7,038 nucleotides of DNA from Candidatus Zhuqueibacterota bacterium. Lineage in GTDB: Bacteria; SM23-31; B21-G16. The translations under genes were made by a program, and so were the position numbers. The notes beneath the pieces are model-generated. The model did not search any database, was not told the origin of the DNA, and saw only the letters and a list, made by a program, of their open reading frames with translations. The stretch spans positions 1-7,038 of the forward strand of contig QNDJ01000075.1 in NCBI GenBank assembly GCA_003644825.1. Direction: 5' to 3'. Below, piece by piece: positions 1 to 6,182 of the stretch; position 1 is the first letter of the stretch, and each line of letters starts with the position of its first letter.

Positions 1-123
1 AATGTACTCTTTATAACATTTTTTACACATATTCATTAATCCATCTTTTGCAATTTTATTTTTACCGAATTCACTGATTGGTTTACTTTTTCCACATTTT
101 GAGCATTTTTTTAATTTATTCAT
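1..123 (-). CDS. Four-cysteine zinc-finger protein, N-terminal fragment (C-terminus beyond window edge)
   Basis: The first 41 codons of a gene are visible; it continues past position 1. The ATG at 121-123 is preceded by GAGGTGA (131-137), with 10 nt between GAGG and the start. The visible protein is lysine-rich and has two CxxC pairs, C7-S-K-C10 and C33-K-K-C36, with 22 residues between them. This is a classic tetracysteine zinc-binding layout. The surrounding wording (CxxCGxxKPxSEF, then DGLxxxCKKCxKEY) closely resembles the N-terminal finger of phage-type HNH or recombination endonuclease VII-like proteins. That resemblance is from memory of the family, and the nuclease domain itself would lie outside the window. 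Only 31 nt separate it from the 588-residue gene upstream, with no terminator, so it could be co-transcribed. It could instead be a stand-alone zinc-ribbon protein. Confidence 0.75.
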   Translation of the reverse strand, partial: MNKLKKCSKCGKSKPISEFGKNKIAKDGLMNMCKKCYKEYI

Positions 124-154
124 TTTATTTTCACCTCAACATTTGATTATACTT

Positions 155-1921
155 TTAATTTCCATAACGTATTTCAAGGGGATGCTTCAATTTATCATTT
201 AAAATTTCAATGGGCTCAAAGGGGTCCTTTTTTCCAAGCAAGAATGGAAAATAAGCTCCCTGTTCAACATATACATTTCCAGCAGGTATATACATTGCAG
301 GACCTCGAAAATTGTATCCAAATGGGTAAACAAGTGTTCTCACGAAATATGTAAGTGGTCTGCCCCATTGGGGATGACAGTAAAGGAAAAATTTGGGTCG
401 GTATGTTGCAGAAACACCATCTATTTTGTTAAAGTTATATACATTCAGATGAATTGCTCCCATAGCATATTTGCCCTGACTGTTGTACAGGCAAAGCCAG
501 GGTGTATCTATTGGTATCATTGCTGGAGCATCAAACCCTTCATCAGGGTTAAGAAGAGTTCTCAGAAAGCGTCGTTCCCCATTTTTTGCTTTCCAGGCAT
601 AATGGTCAAAAATGTCTGCATCGAAAACCATCTCTCCATTTCTGATAGCAGAGGCAGCATAAGGATGAGTGATTTCCATTATGGAAGACATTAAAATGTA
701 AGGAGACCCCGCAAAGAATGTATATGTAACCGAGGTAAAAACTTCGGGATTACCCGGCATTCGACCGGACCTGGTAATTTTGTACATTAATGGTCCTCTT
801 GCTACTTCATAAATATTTTCTGGTGGATTCCAGCTAAATGTATGTCCCCAGCTACCATTTTCCCCATAGGTATCCGGATTCCAGTGAACTGAACCCGAGG
901 TTGTATTTGAATAATCGGGGATATTTTTTCCATCGGTCTTTTTTAGTCTGTAATAATGGATTTGGCCGCTTTTTTCGTGGAGTTTCACCTTCCAGTATTC
1001 ATTTTCTATTACGGCACCGGGCCCACTGCCTTTTATCTGCAGGTCTGATGTATATTGAGGCACTGAAGCCTCAGGGTTTCCATACACAATTGCATACATT
1101 TTTTTTGAACAGCAGAGAACATCTGCTAAAAATACAACCCTGCAGGAATAAGAAGGTTCATGCAGTCTACCCTGTTTTAATCCTCTTCCTGAGTATGTTT
1201 GGAATCCATAAGTTTGAGAAGGTATTTCATTAAACTTTTGAGTTGCAGGGTTATATTCCATAACCCTTACCTCTTTTTTAAGATTTTTCACTCTACTTTG
1301 TTTAATACACAGGGCTAAATCTACGGGCTCAGCTATTCTCTTTAAACCATATTCTTCCTGAAGAACAATCATTATTGAATATTTCCAGTTATCTGGAGCA
1401 CCACCCTTTCCGGGTGAAATAACGTTATGGGTTGTAGTTTCTTCAAGATAATCTTTTTCACTTTCAGGATCGAATACTTTTGGTGCTCGAAGCTTAATTT
1501 CAATTTTATATTTCTGGTTATTGTGCCAGGTATATTTCATAACAATAACAATATTTTTAATGGTTGTAGCCTTCTGGGCAAGCCAGTTTTCAACGTGTAA
1601 TTGACCATTGACATAAGTAAAATAGAAATCAGGCAATTCACCATTAATTAGAACGCTTGATATTACTGGTTTTCCCCCGGTAAAGTCCTTTACTGGAACT
1701 ATAAGATGGTAATATGGATGTTCCAGCGTTGGTGCTTTAAACATTACTTCTTTTACATTTAAAGGGTCAAAATCCGGGTTTGCATTAAGGACGATATCAT
1801 TAACAAAGACTTTACCCGGTTCTTTATTAATTATGGGTCCATATTTAAATTGATTGAATAAATCTTTTGGAAAGAATATATAAATGATAAATAAACAGAT
1901 AGAAATTTTATATGTTTTCAT
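155..1921 (-). CDS. Predicted secreted or surface protein, one-repeat paralogue of the upstream 799-residue protein
   Basis: A 588-residue protein of no family I can name. Residues 4-17 are hydrophobic after a basic start (MKTYK), consistent with a signal peptide or an N-terminal membrane anchor; no clear AxA cleavage site or lipobox Cys is visible. Residues 58-141 form one beta-rich repeat, with key positions F61, N93 and W132/Y138. Residues 176-586 form the core shared with the neighbour: EPV 198-200, EIPSQ 232-236, ADVL 266-269, YGNP 280-283, YTSDLQI 290-296, VHWNP 345-349, SW-x-H 357-360, RNGE 427-430, TPW 473-475 and LKHPL 578-582. The stretch 305-322 (IENEYWKVKLHEKSG...) resembles the opening strands of galactose-mutarotase-like or lyase supersandwich domains, so a carbohydrate-active or glycan-binding role is an inference only. 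The start overlaps the stop of the upstream gene (ATGA) and has a good ribosome site, so translation is probably coupled. Confidence 0.9.
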   Translation of the reverse strand: MKTYKISICLFIIYIFFPKDLFNQFKYGPIINKEPGKVFVNDIVLNANPDFDPLNVKEVMFKAPTLEHPYYHLIVPVKDFTGGKPVISSVLINGELPDFYFTYVNGQLHVENWLAQKATTIKNIVIVMKYTWHNNQKYKIEIKLRAPKVFDPESEKDYLEETTTHNVISPGKGGAPDNWKYSIMIVLQEEYGLKRIAEPVDLALCIKQSRVKNLKKEVRVMEYNPATQKFNEIPSQTYGFQTYSGRGLKQGRLHEPSYSCRVVFLADVLCCSKKMYAIVYGNPEASVPQYTSDLQIKGSGPGAVIENEYWKVKLHEKSGQIHYYRLKKTDGKNIPDYSNTTSGSVHWNPDTYGENGSWGHTFSWNPPENIYEVARGPLMYKITRSGRMPGNPEVFTSVTYTFFAGSPYILMSSIMEITHPYAASAIRNGEMVFDADIFDHYAWKAKNGERRFLRTLLNPDEGFDAPAMIPIDTPWLCLYNSQGKYAMGAIHLNVYNFNKIDGVSATYRPKFFLYCHPQWGRPLTYFVRTLVYPFGYNFRGPAMYIPAGNVYVEQGAYFPFLLGKKDPFEPIEILNDKLKHPLEIRYGN

Positions 1922-4317
1922 TTTTTCACCTTCTTTTTTTTACCTCCGATTGCCCCTTTTACACCTTCGTCAAAAGGTTCTACAAGTATGGGGGCAACCC
2001 ATTCTCTGTTATTGCGGTTATCTGTATCAAGGAAATATCTTTTATGAAGAGGATGTTTAAGGATGAGAGAAATATCTTCAATTGTTTTGAATTCTTCTGT
2101 TGATTTATCGCCAAGAACAAAGGGCATATAGGCGTTTTTTTCATAGTAAATACTGCCCTTTGCAACTCTGCTCATTCGTGAGGTATTATTTGAGCCGAAA
2201 GTGTAGTGTAAAGCCCGAGACCAGTAAATCCAGGGCCCATTTGCAACATAAATGTAAGGTTGTTCAACATCATCCAATCCGCCAGACTTATTGGTATTTA
2301 CAAGTTCAATGGTAATTCCACCAAATCCTATCTTTTTTTCCCGATTTATGAATGCAAGCCAGGGCGTATTATATGGTATTTCAATAGCATGACCTGGGTG
2401 TGGTTTTGAACCTTTAATTTTTATTCCTTTTATATTTCCCATTGGTGATTTGTATACAAATTCATTAAACTGCTTATGGTTGAATACAATTTCTCCGTTT
2501 CTCAGAGCTTTTACATAAATGTCTTCAAGAATTTCCATTAATGTTGTGGTTATAACATAGGGTTTTCCTGAGTAAAATATATAGGTTATCATCGCTTTAA
2601 CATTGTTAAGATGTGGTAAAAGAGCGTTTCTTTTTGTCATATGAAATACAGGTCCTGTAATCTGTTTAAAATCCGGGTTTTCCCAATCGGAAGCATGAAC
2701 CCAGGAGTGAGGTGGAGAATAACATCCTGGATTCCAGTGCACTGCACCATTTGTTTCTAATTTGTGTTCTAACAATACGTTTTTCCCCTGTTTCATAAAT
2801 ATGGTAAAAAAAGCACCGCTTTTATCATCAAGGTCTATTTTAAACATATTGTTTTCAACGGTTTGTCCAATTTCCGGCCCTGATATTTGAAGGTCAGATG
2901 TATAAAATGGTTTTAATGCATCTGGATTGCCATAAAATACAAGATAAACTTTTTCAGAATATGGTAGAACATCTGCAAAAAATGCAACATCCAGGGTAGT
3001 GGTTGGTAAATATCTTATTATTCTCTTCCCGGTATCTTTATCAACTTCAACTTTGTTGATTAGTTTTCGGTTGTTCCAGGTGTATATGTTATAAACCTGG
3101 CTCGGGATTTCTCTGTAAGGATTTTTATTTCTTCTCAATTTATACGGGTCAATTTCAATGACTCTGATTTCTTTTTCGGGGTCTGTTAAACGGTCGGCAT
3201 ACAGTGCCATCTTTATATGAACAGGTTCCTGCACACGCTTTATACCATCTGTTTCTTTTAGAATAACAGTGGCATAATATTTCCAGTCATTATTCCAGTA
3301 TCCCCGGCCATTTTCCGCGTATCCTTTTGCGTTAAGTACAACCGGTTTATCATTTTCATCTGTTCCTTTTACTGTAAGAGAATACCATTTACCTTTTTCC
3401 CAGTTGCAACGAACTGTTATGCTGAGGTCTGTGTTACCGGTAACCTTTTTATCATAAGCATTATCTCCATCATCAGTCATCTTGAAATCTCTCACTTCTA
3501 TGTTATTTACAGATACCTCTTTTACTTCAAAGGCAGGAAATTTATCTCTGGAAAATGTATATGAAAGATAATAGTATGGGAAATTTGATGATGGGTACCC
3601 AAATTTCATTTGAACTTCAGGACTTATGATTTTAAGATTTACATTTTTTTTATCACCATTAAGTGTGATGTTGTATTGTTTTTTTGGAACCCATTTAAGA
3701 GGAAAAAGTATATTATTGCCATCTACTTTAAACTTTTTTACAGGTAAGTCATTTATTTTAACGGAATTCAATTTTATTCCGTTTATTTCTTTTGTATCAG
3801 ATTTAATCACCGTATAACGAGAATTAAATGTTTTATCAGGATATCTGAATTCAACATTTTTTACAGGTGCAGTTGATGATACAGAAATTTCAATCATTTT
3901 TCCTGAACGTGTTTTACCATAAGCTTTCACAGTATATTTCCTGTTGTATTTCCAGTTTGCAGTACACATAATAACGAGGTCATCTATTCCATTAGATTCT
4001 TTGAATTTTGAAAACCTGTAATTGTTTAATACAACAAATTTTTTGACTTCTCTGTTATTGACCATAACTTTCGTAATTTTGCAGGCAGGAACTTTCTCAA
4101 AAGGAAAAGTTGCTTTAATATCATAATAATAACCATAGTAGTTTGTCTTATAGAAGAATTCTATATCGGATTTTCCTTTTACTCCGGGCTCAAATCGACC
4201 TGAACTTCGTGGAAAACCTTTTTTATAAAAGCTTCTTGGAACCTGTGATTTTAGAGGAGATACTGATAAAAAAAGAATGAATATTGTAATAATAAAAATT
4301 AAATTATTTCTTTTCAT
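1918..4317 (-). CDS. Predicted secreted protein with three tandem beta-rich repeats and a large C-terminal core
   Basis: A 799-residue protein of unrecognised family. The N-terminus (MKRNN, then a hydrophobic run at residues 6-20) is a good signal peptide, with likely cleavage near S24/Q25. No lipobox Cys is present, so export to periplasm, surface or medium is inferred. Three related repeats follow, at about 53-131, 156-218 and 236-315. The core at 341-761 matches the downstream 588-residue protein motif for motif: EPV 364-366, EIPSQ 403-407, ADVL 448-451, YGNP 462-465, YTSDLQI 472-478, VHWNP 526-530, SW-x-H 538-541, RNGE 606-609, TPW 651-653 and LKHPL 753-757. It also has a 38-residue tail absent from the paralogue, ending KKKKVKK. 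The stretch VENNMFKIDLDDKSG (487-501) resembles the first strands of galactose-mutarotase-like supersandwich domains, hinting at glycan binding or cleavage, but I see no diagnostic catalytic signature. GGAGA lies 10 nt before the start. tadA ends 37 nt upstream, so the two may share a transcript. Confidence 0.92.
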   Translation of the reverse strand: MKRNNLIFIITIFILFLSVSPLKSQVPRSFYKKGFPRSSGRFEPGVKGKSDIEFFYKTNYYGYYYDIKATFPFEKVPACKITKVMVNNREVKKFVVLNNYRFSKFKESNGIDDLVIMCTANWKYNRKYTVKAYGKTRSGKMIEISVSSTAPVKNVEFRYPDKTFNSRYTVIKSDTKEINGIKLNSVKINDLPVKKFKVDGNNILFPLKWVPKKQYNITLNGDKKNVNLKIISPEVQMKFGYPSSNFPYYYLSYTFSRDKFPAFEVKEVSVNNIEVRDFKMTDDGDNAYDKKVTGNTDLSITVRCNWEKGKWYSLTVKGTDENDKPVVLNAKGYAENGRGYWNNDWKYYATVILKETDGIKRVQEPVHIKMALYADRLTDPEKEIRVIEIDPYKLRRNKNPYREIPSQVYNIYTWNNRKLINKVEVDKDTGKRIIRYLPTTTLDVAFFADVLPYSEKVYLVFYGNPDALKPFYTSDLQISGPEIGQTVENNMFKIDLDDKSGAFFTIFMKQGKNVLLEHKLETNGAVHWNPGCYSPPHSWVHASDWENPDFKQITGPVFHMTKRNALLPHLNNVKAMITYIFYSGKPYVITTTLMEILEDIYVKALRNGEIVFNHKQFNEFVYKSPMGNIKGIKIKGSKPHPGHAIEIPYNTPWLAFINREKKIGFGGITIELVNTNKSGGLDDVEQPYIYVANGPWIYWSRALHYTFGSNNTSRMSRVAKGSIYYEKNAYMPFVLGDKSTEEFKTIEDISLILKHPLHKRYFLDTDNRNNREWVAPILVEPFDEGVKGAIGGKKKKVKK
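1926..1933 (-). promoter_or_regulatory. Ribosome binding site for the 588-residue gene, inside the end of the 799-residue gene
   Basis: On the minus strand GAAGGTGA lies just before the ATG at 1919-1921, with 7 nt from AAGG to the start. It lies wholly within the last codons of the upstream gene (the KVK part of its lysine-rich tail). Together with the ATGA stop/start overlap this supports the chosen start and points to coupled translation of the two paralogues. Confidence 0.75.
1933..1947 (-). other. Candidate slippery site: A8 run after GGAGG at the end of the 799-residue gene
   Basis: Minus-strand GGAGG (1943-1947) is followed by T and eight A residues (1934-1941), then G. The reading frame is GGT AAA AAA AAG, so the dnaX-type heptamer A AAA AAG is in the correct phase for a -1 shift. 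A -1 shift would continue as Glu-Gly-Glu-Lys and enter the downstream gene in frame at its Met, giving a fusion of about 1387 residues. Against this, GGAGG is only 3 nt from the heptamer, closer than in dnaX, and I see no strong downstream stem-loop. The run may simply be lysine codons; use as a recoding site is unproven. Confidence 0.25.
3373..4161 (-). repeat. Three tandem protein-level repeats within the 799-residue protein
   Basis: The repeats cover residues 53-131, 156-218 and 236-315. Each has an aromatic-rich opening strand, a central V-x-[VI]-N-[ND]-x-x-V-[KR]-x-F segment and a closing W-x5-Y. The Phe to Asn distance is 32 residues in all three (F55-N87, F157-N189, F239-N271). Asn to Phe is 7 in all three (F94, F196, F278), and Trp to Tyr is 6 in all three (W122-Y128, W209-Y215, W306-Y312). 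The middle copy is shorter between Asn and Trp (20 instead of 35 residues). The paralogue carries one copy with the same 32 and 6 spacings. A small beta-sandwich (Ig-like) fold is an inference. Divergence is high, so the repeat is visible only at the protein level. Confidence 0.75.
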
Positions 4318-4327
4318 AATTGTAATG

Positions 4328-4332
4328 TCTCC
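4328..4332 (-). promoter_or_regulatory. Ribosome binding site for the 799-residue gene
   Basis: Minus-strand GGAGA lies 10 nt before the ATG at 4315-4317, in the 37-nt gap after tadA. It supports this start, which also gives the full signal peptide. Confidence 0.6.
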
Positions 4333-4354
4333 ATATTTATATTTATAATCTGGT

Positions 4355-4816
4355 TTATGAATCGTTTCTCAATTTAAGAAAAAATTTCTTAATAATTAAG
4401 GCGCATTCCTCCTCGAGGATTCCTGAAATTACATTCACTTTGTGGTTTAATTTATTATCTTCATTGATATTGTATACAGAACCGAATGCTCCACTTTTAG
4501 GGTCTTTTGCACCGAATATAAGGTTTTCGAGCCTTGAAAGAATAATTGCACCTGAACACATAACGCAGGGTTCAAGGGTAACATACATTGAACAATTTTC
4601 AAGGAATTTTGAGCCTATCGTATTAACTGCAGAGGTTATTGCGATAATTTCAGCATGAGCAGTAGGGTCTTTTAGTTTTTCTACCTGATTATATCCCTTG
4701 CCGATAATTTTTCCATTATGAATAATAACAGCACCAACAGGTATTTCATTTTTTGTATAAGCTTTTTCAGCTTCTTTTAGAGCAATCTTCATCCAGTGAA
4801 TGTGTGTTTTTATCAT
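4355..4816 (-). CDS. tadA: tRNA-specific adenosine deaminase TadA
   Basis: This cytoplasmic enzyme converts adenosine 34 of the anticodon wobble position (tRNA-Arg ACG in most bacteria) to inosine. The 153-residue length is normal for the family. The cytidine-deaminase-like zinc site is intact: H54-A-E56 supplies one zinc ligand and the proton-shuttling Glu, and P83-C84-V-M-C87 supplies the two Cys ligands. Family landmarks IPVGAV (25-30), GYN (41-43), DPTAHAE (50-56), TLEPCVMC (80-87) and FGAxDxKSGA follow in order. The nucleotide sequence just before the ATG has no purine-rich ribosome site. An internal Met (M9) also lacks one, and the first Met is preferred because it gives the usual N-terminal helix length. 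It heads a co-directional run with the two secreted paralogues. Guanine deaminase or another deaminase is much less likely given the TadA-specific motifs. Confidence 0.95.
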   Translation of the reverse strand: MIKTHIHWMKIALKEAEKAYTKNEIPVGAVIIHNGKIIGKGYNQVEKLKDPTAHAEIIAITSAVNTIGSKFLENCSMYVTLEPCVMCSGAIILSRLENLIFGAKDPKSGAFGSVYNINEDNKLNHKVNVISGILEEECALIIKKFFLKLRNDS

Positions 4817-5019
4817 AATTAAAGATAAAAAGGCATAATTGTAAACTCAAGTATTTTTTAATTTCATTTTATTTTTCTTCACTCATAATCTTCAAGCTCT
4901 GAGTTCTGTTTTAATATTTAATAGTTGTTTATAACAATAAATAATTTTATAAGATGTCCACATAATTTAATTGTGTGCAATGAATAGATTAAATTCAGCC
5001 AGTTTTCCTGTAAGACTGA
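4817..5019 (-). other. Intergenic spacer between nagA and tadA, no gene found
   Basis: A 203-base AT-rich gap, the only sizeable non-coding stretch in the window. The longest minus-strand ATG reading frame I read by eye here is about 23 codons and has no ribosome site. Short inverted repeats exist (for example TTATAA repeated 12 bases apart, and ACTCA/TGAGT), but none forms a GC-rich stem followed by a T-run, so no terminator is called. It probably separates the purQ-nagA unit from the tadA unit. Confidence 0.6.
4822..4850 (-). promoter_or_regulatory. Possible sigma70-type promoter placing the start of transcription at or near the tadA ATG
   Basis: On the minus strand TTGAGT (4845-4850) and TATCTT (4822-4827) are separated by exactly 17 bp. 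Each matches the consensus at four of six positions. Five bases lie between the -10-like box and the ATG, so transcription would begin at about the first base of the start codon. In AT-rich DNA such matches arise by chance, so this is tentative. Confidence 0.3.
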
Positions 5020-6180
5020 TTATTTTCTATAAACTATTTTTCCTTTAATAATGGTCATTTGAACATCAAAATTATTATCAAAAATGGAGATGTCTGCATC
5101 TTTTCCAGCGGCAAGGATTCCTTTTTTATTGTCTTCTTTCAATACTCTTGCTGGATTGAGGGTAGCCATTCTTACAGCATCAGTTAAAGGTACGTCTGCT
5201 TTTTGAACCATAGTTTTTAGTCCAATATCAAGGGTATGAGTACTGCCGGCAAGGGTTCCATTATCTAAAAAAGCCCTGTTCCCCTTCACAAATACTCTTT
5301 TACCATTAATGTTATATTCTCCATCTCCTTTTCCTGTTGCTTTCATAGCATCACTGATAAGAATTATTCCATTAGCACCTTTCAATTTATAGAGTAGCTT
5401 TATAACAGCAGGATGAACATGAATACCGTCAGCTATTAGCTGGGTTTTTAGTTCGGGCATCAGTAAAGCTCCAACAAGAACATCTGGTTTTCTATGTCTG
5501 ATTGGATTCATTGCATTGAAAATATGTGTAACCTGTGTTATCCCATTATCAATGGCAGTTTCTATTTCATCAAAACTCGCAGCAGAATGACCTATTGAAA
5601 GAACAATATTATCCTTCACAGCTTTGCGAATTATCTTCATTCCGTTATTAACTTCAGGAGCGATTGTCATTAATCTTATAAATCCTTTACCAGCGTTTTT
5701 CATAATTCTCCATACTTCAGGGTCTGGTTCCAACATATAATCCGGGTTCATTGCCCCACACATTTCTCTGTTTAAAAAGGGACCTTCAAGATGAAGCCCC
5801 TTCAATACAGGGTTTCTATCTTTTTTTAAGCAATATTCTGCTATATACTTGATGTATTTAGTAAATTTTTCAAAAGGTCTCGGGTCAATAGTCGCCAGAA
5901 CCCCTGTTATACCATGCTCAATGAGGTAGTTAAATATTTCTTCAAGCTCTTCAGAAGTTGCACCAGCGAAATCAAACCCATTTGCGCCATGAATGTGAAG
6001 GTCTATAAAGCCCGGAGAACAGATTAACCCACCAAGGTCAATAACTTTTACTCTTTTTTGAATAGAAACATCACTCTTTCTACCGAGCTCAATAATCCGA
6101 CTTTTTTCGATTAAGATTGTTCCATTTGTGATAATTCGGAAAGGGGTGATAATTTCTGCATTAATCAGAGCATATTTCAT
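5020..6180 (-). CDS. nagA: N-acetylglucosamine-6-phosphate deacetylase NagA
   Basis: A cytoplasmic amidohydrolase that removes acetate from GlcNAc-6-phosphate to give glucosamine-6-phosphate, used in amino-sugar catabolism and cell-wall recycling. The length (386 residues) is typical. Visible landmarks are H62-I-H64-G (metal site, unlike E. coli NagA which lacks the HxH pair), E132 in HLEGPF (metal ligand), H198 in IGHS and H219 in VTHIFNAMNP (metal ligands), R230 and H254/H256 in ADGIHVH (phosphate-side region), D277 in LISDAM (catalytic Asp), GTLAGS (308-313) and a C-terminal GKDADI segment (359-364). The segment after LEGPF reads C-G-A-M144-N-P, with Met where E. coli-type enzymes have His. 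Two bases separate it from purQ (TAA-AA-ATG) and no strong ribosome site is seen, so translation is likely coupled. No glucosamine-6-phosphate deaminase (nagB) is in the window. Confidence 0.95.
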   Translation of the reverse strand: MKYALINAEIITPFRIITNGTILIEKSRIIELGRKSDVSIQKRVKVIDLGGLICSPGFIDLHIHGANGFDFAGATSEELEEIFNYLIEHGITGVLATIDPRPFEKFTKYIKYIAEYCLKKDRNPVLKGLHLEGPFLNREMCGAMNPDYMLEPDPEVWRIMKNAGKGFIRLMTIAPEVNNGMKIIRKAVKDNIVLSIGHSAASFDEIETAIDNGITQVTHIFNAMNPIRHRKPDVLVGALLMPELKTQLIADGIHVHPAVIKLLYKLKGANGIILISDAMKATGKGDGEYNINGKRVFVKGNRAFLDNGTLAGSTHTLDIGLKTMVQKADVPLTDAVRMATLNPARVLKEDNKKGILAAGKDADISIFDNNFDVQMTIIKGKIVYRK

Positions 6181-6182
6181 TT

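Noticed and set aside
368-694. 108-codon plus-strand open frame
   Set aside because: Antisense shadow of the conserved core of the 588-residue gene; no family features.
838-1233. 131-codon plus-strand open frame
   Set aside because: It lies entirely antisense to the conserved core of the 588-residue gene, and its translation has no recognisable features. The minus-strand protein is supported by a paralogue.
1918-1921. One gene split into the 799- and 588-residue frames by a sequencing error
   Set aside because: The second frame has its own ribosome site, start codon and secretion-type N-terminus and repeats the full core, so it is a complete paralogue rather than the broken end of the first gene.
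1912-2315. Short plus-strand frames at 1912-2103 and 2100-2315 and a minus-strand frame at 1980-2165
   Set aside because: All overlap the C-terminal coding region of the 799-residue gene in other frames. None has a recognisable domain or a convincing independent signal.
3626-3817. 63-codon plus-strand frame with hydrophobic stretches
   Set aside because: Antisense to the second and third repeats of the 799-residue protein. The hydrophobic look comes from reading Lys/Asn-rich codons in reverse.
155-4317. CRISPR array or DNA-level repeat in the large genes
   Set aside because: The repetition is only at the protein level with highly diverged DNA. No regularly spaced identical repeats were seen.
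4440-4658. 72-codon plus-strand frame
   Set aside because: Antisense to tadA across its zinc site; no independent support.
4860-5019. Possible rho-independent terminator or small gene after nagA
   Set aside because: Only 4-6 bp AT-rich or weak stems (CAGT/ACTG, CACA/TGTG, ACTCA/TGAGT, TTATAA/TTATAA) without a proper T-run, and a 23-codon frame with no ribosome site. Neither is convincing.
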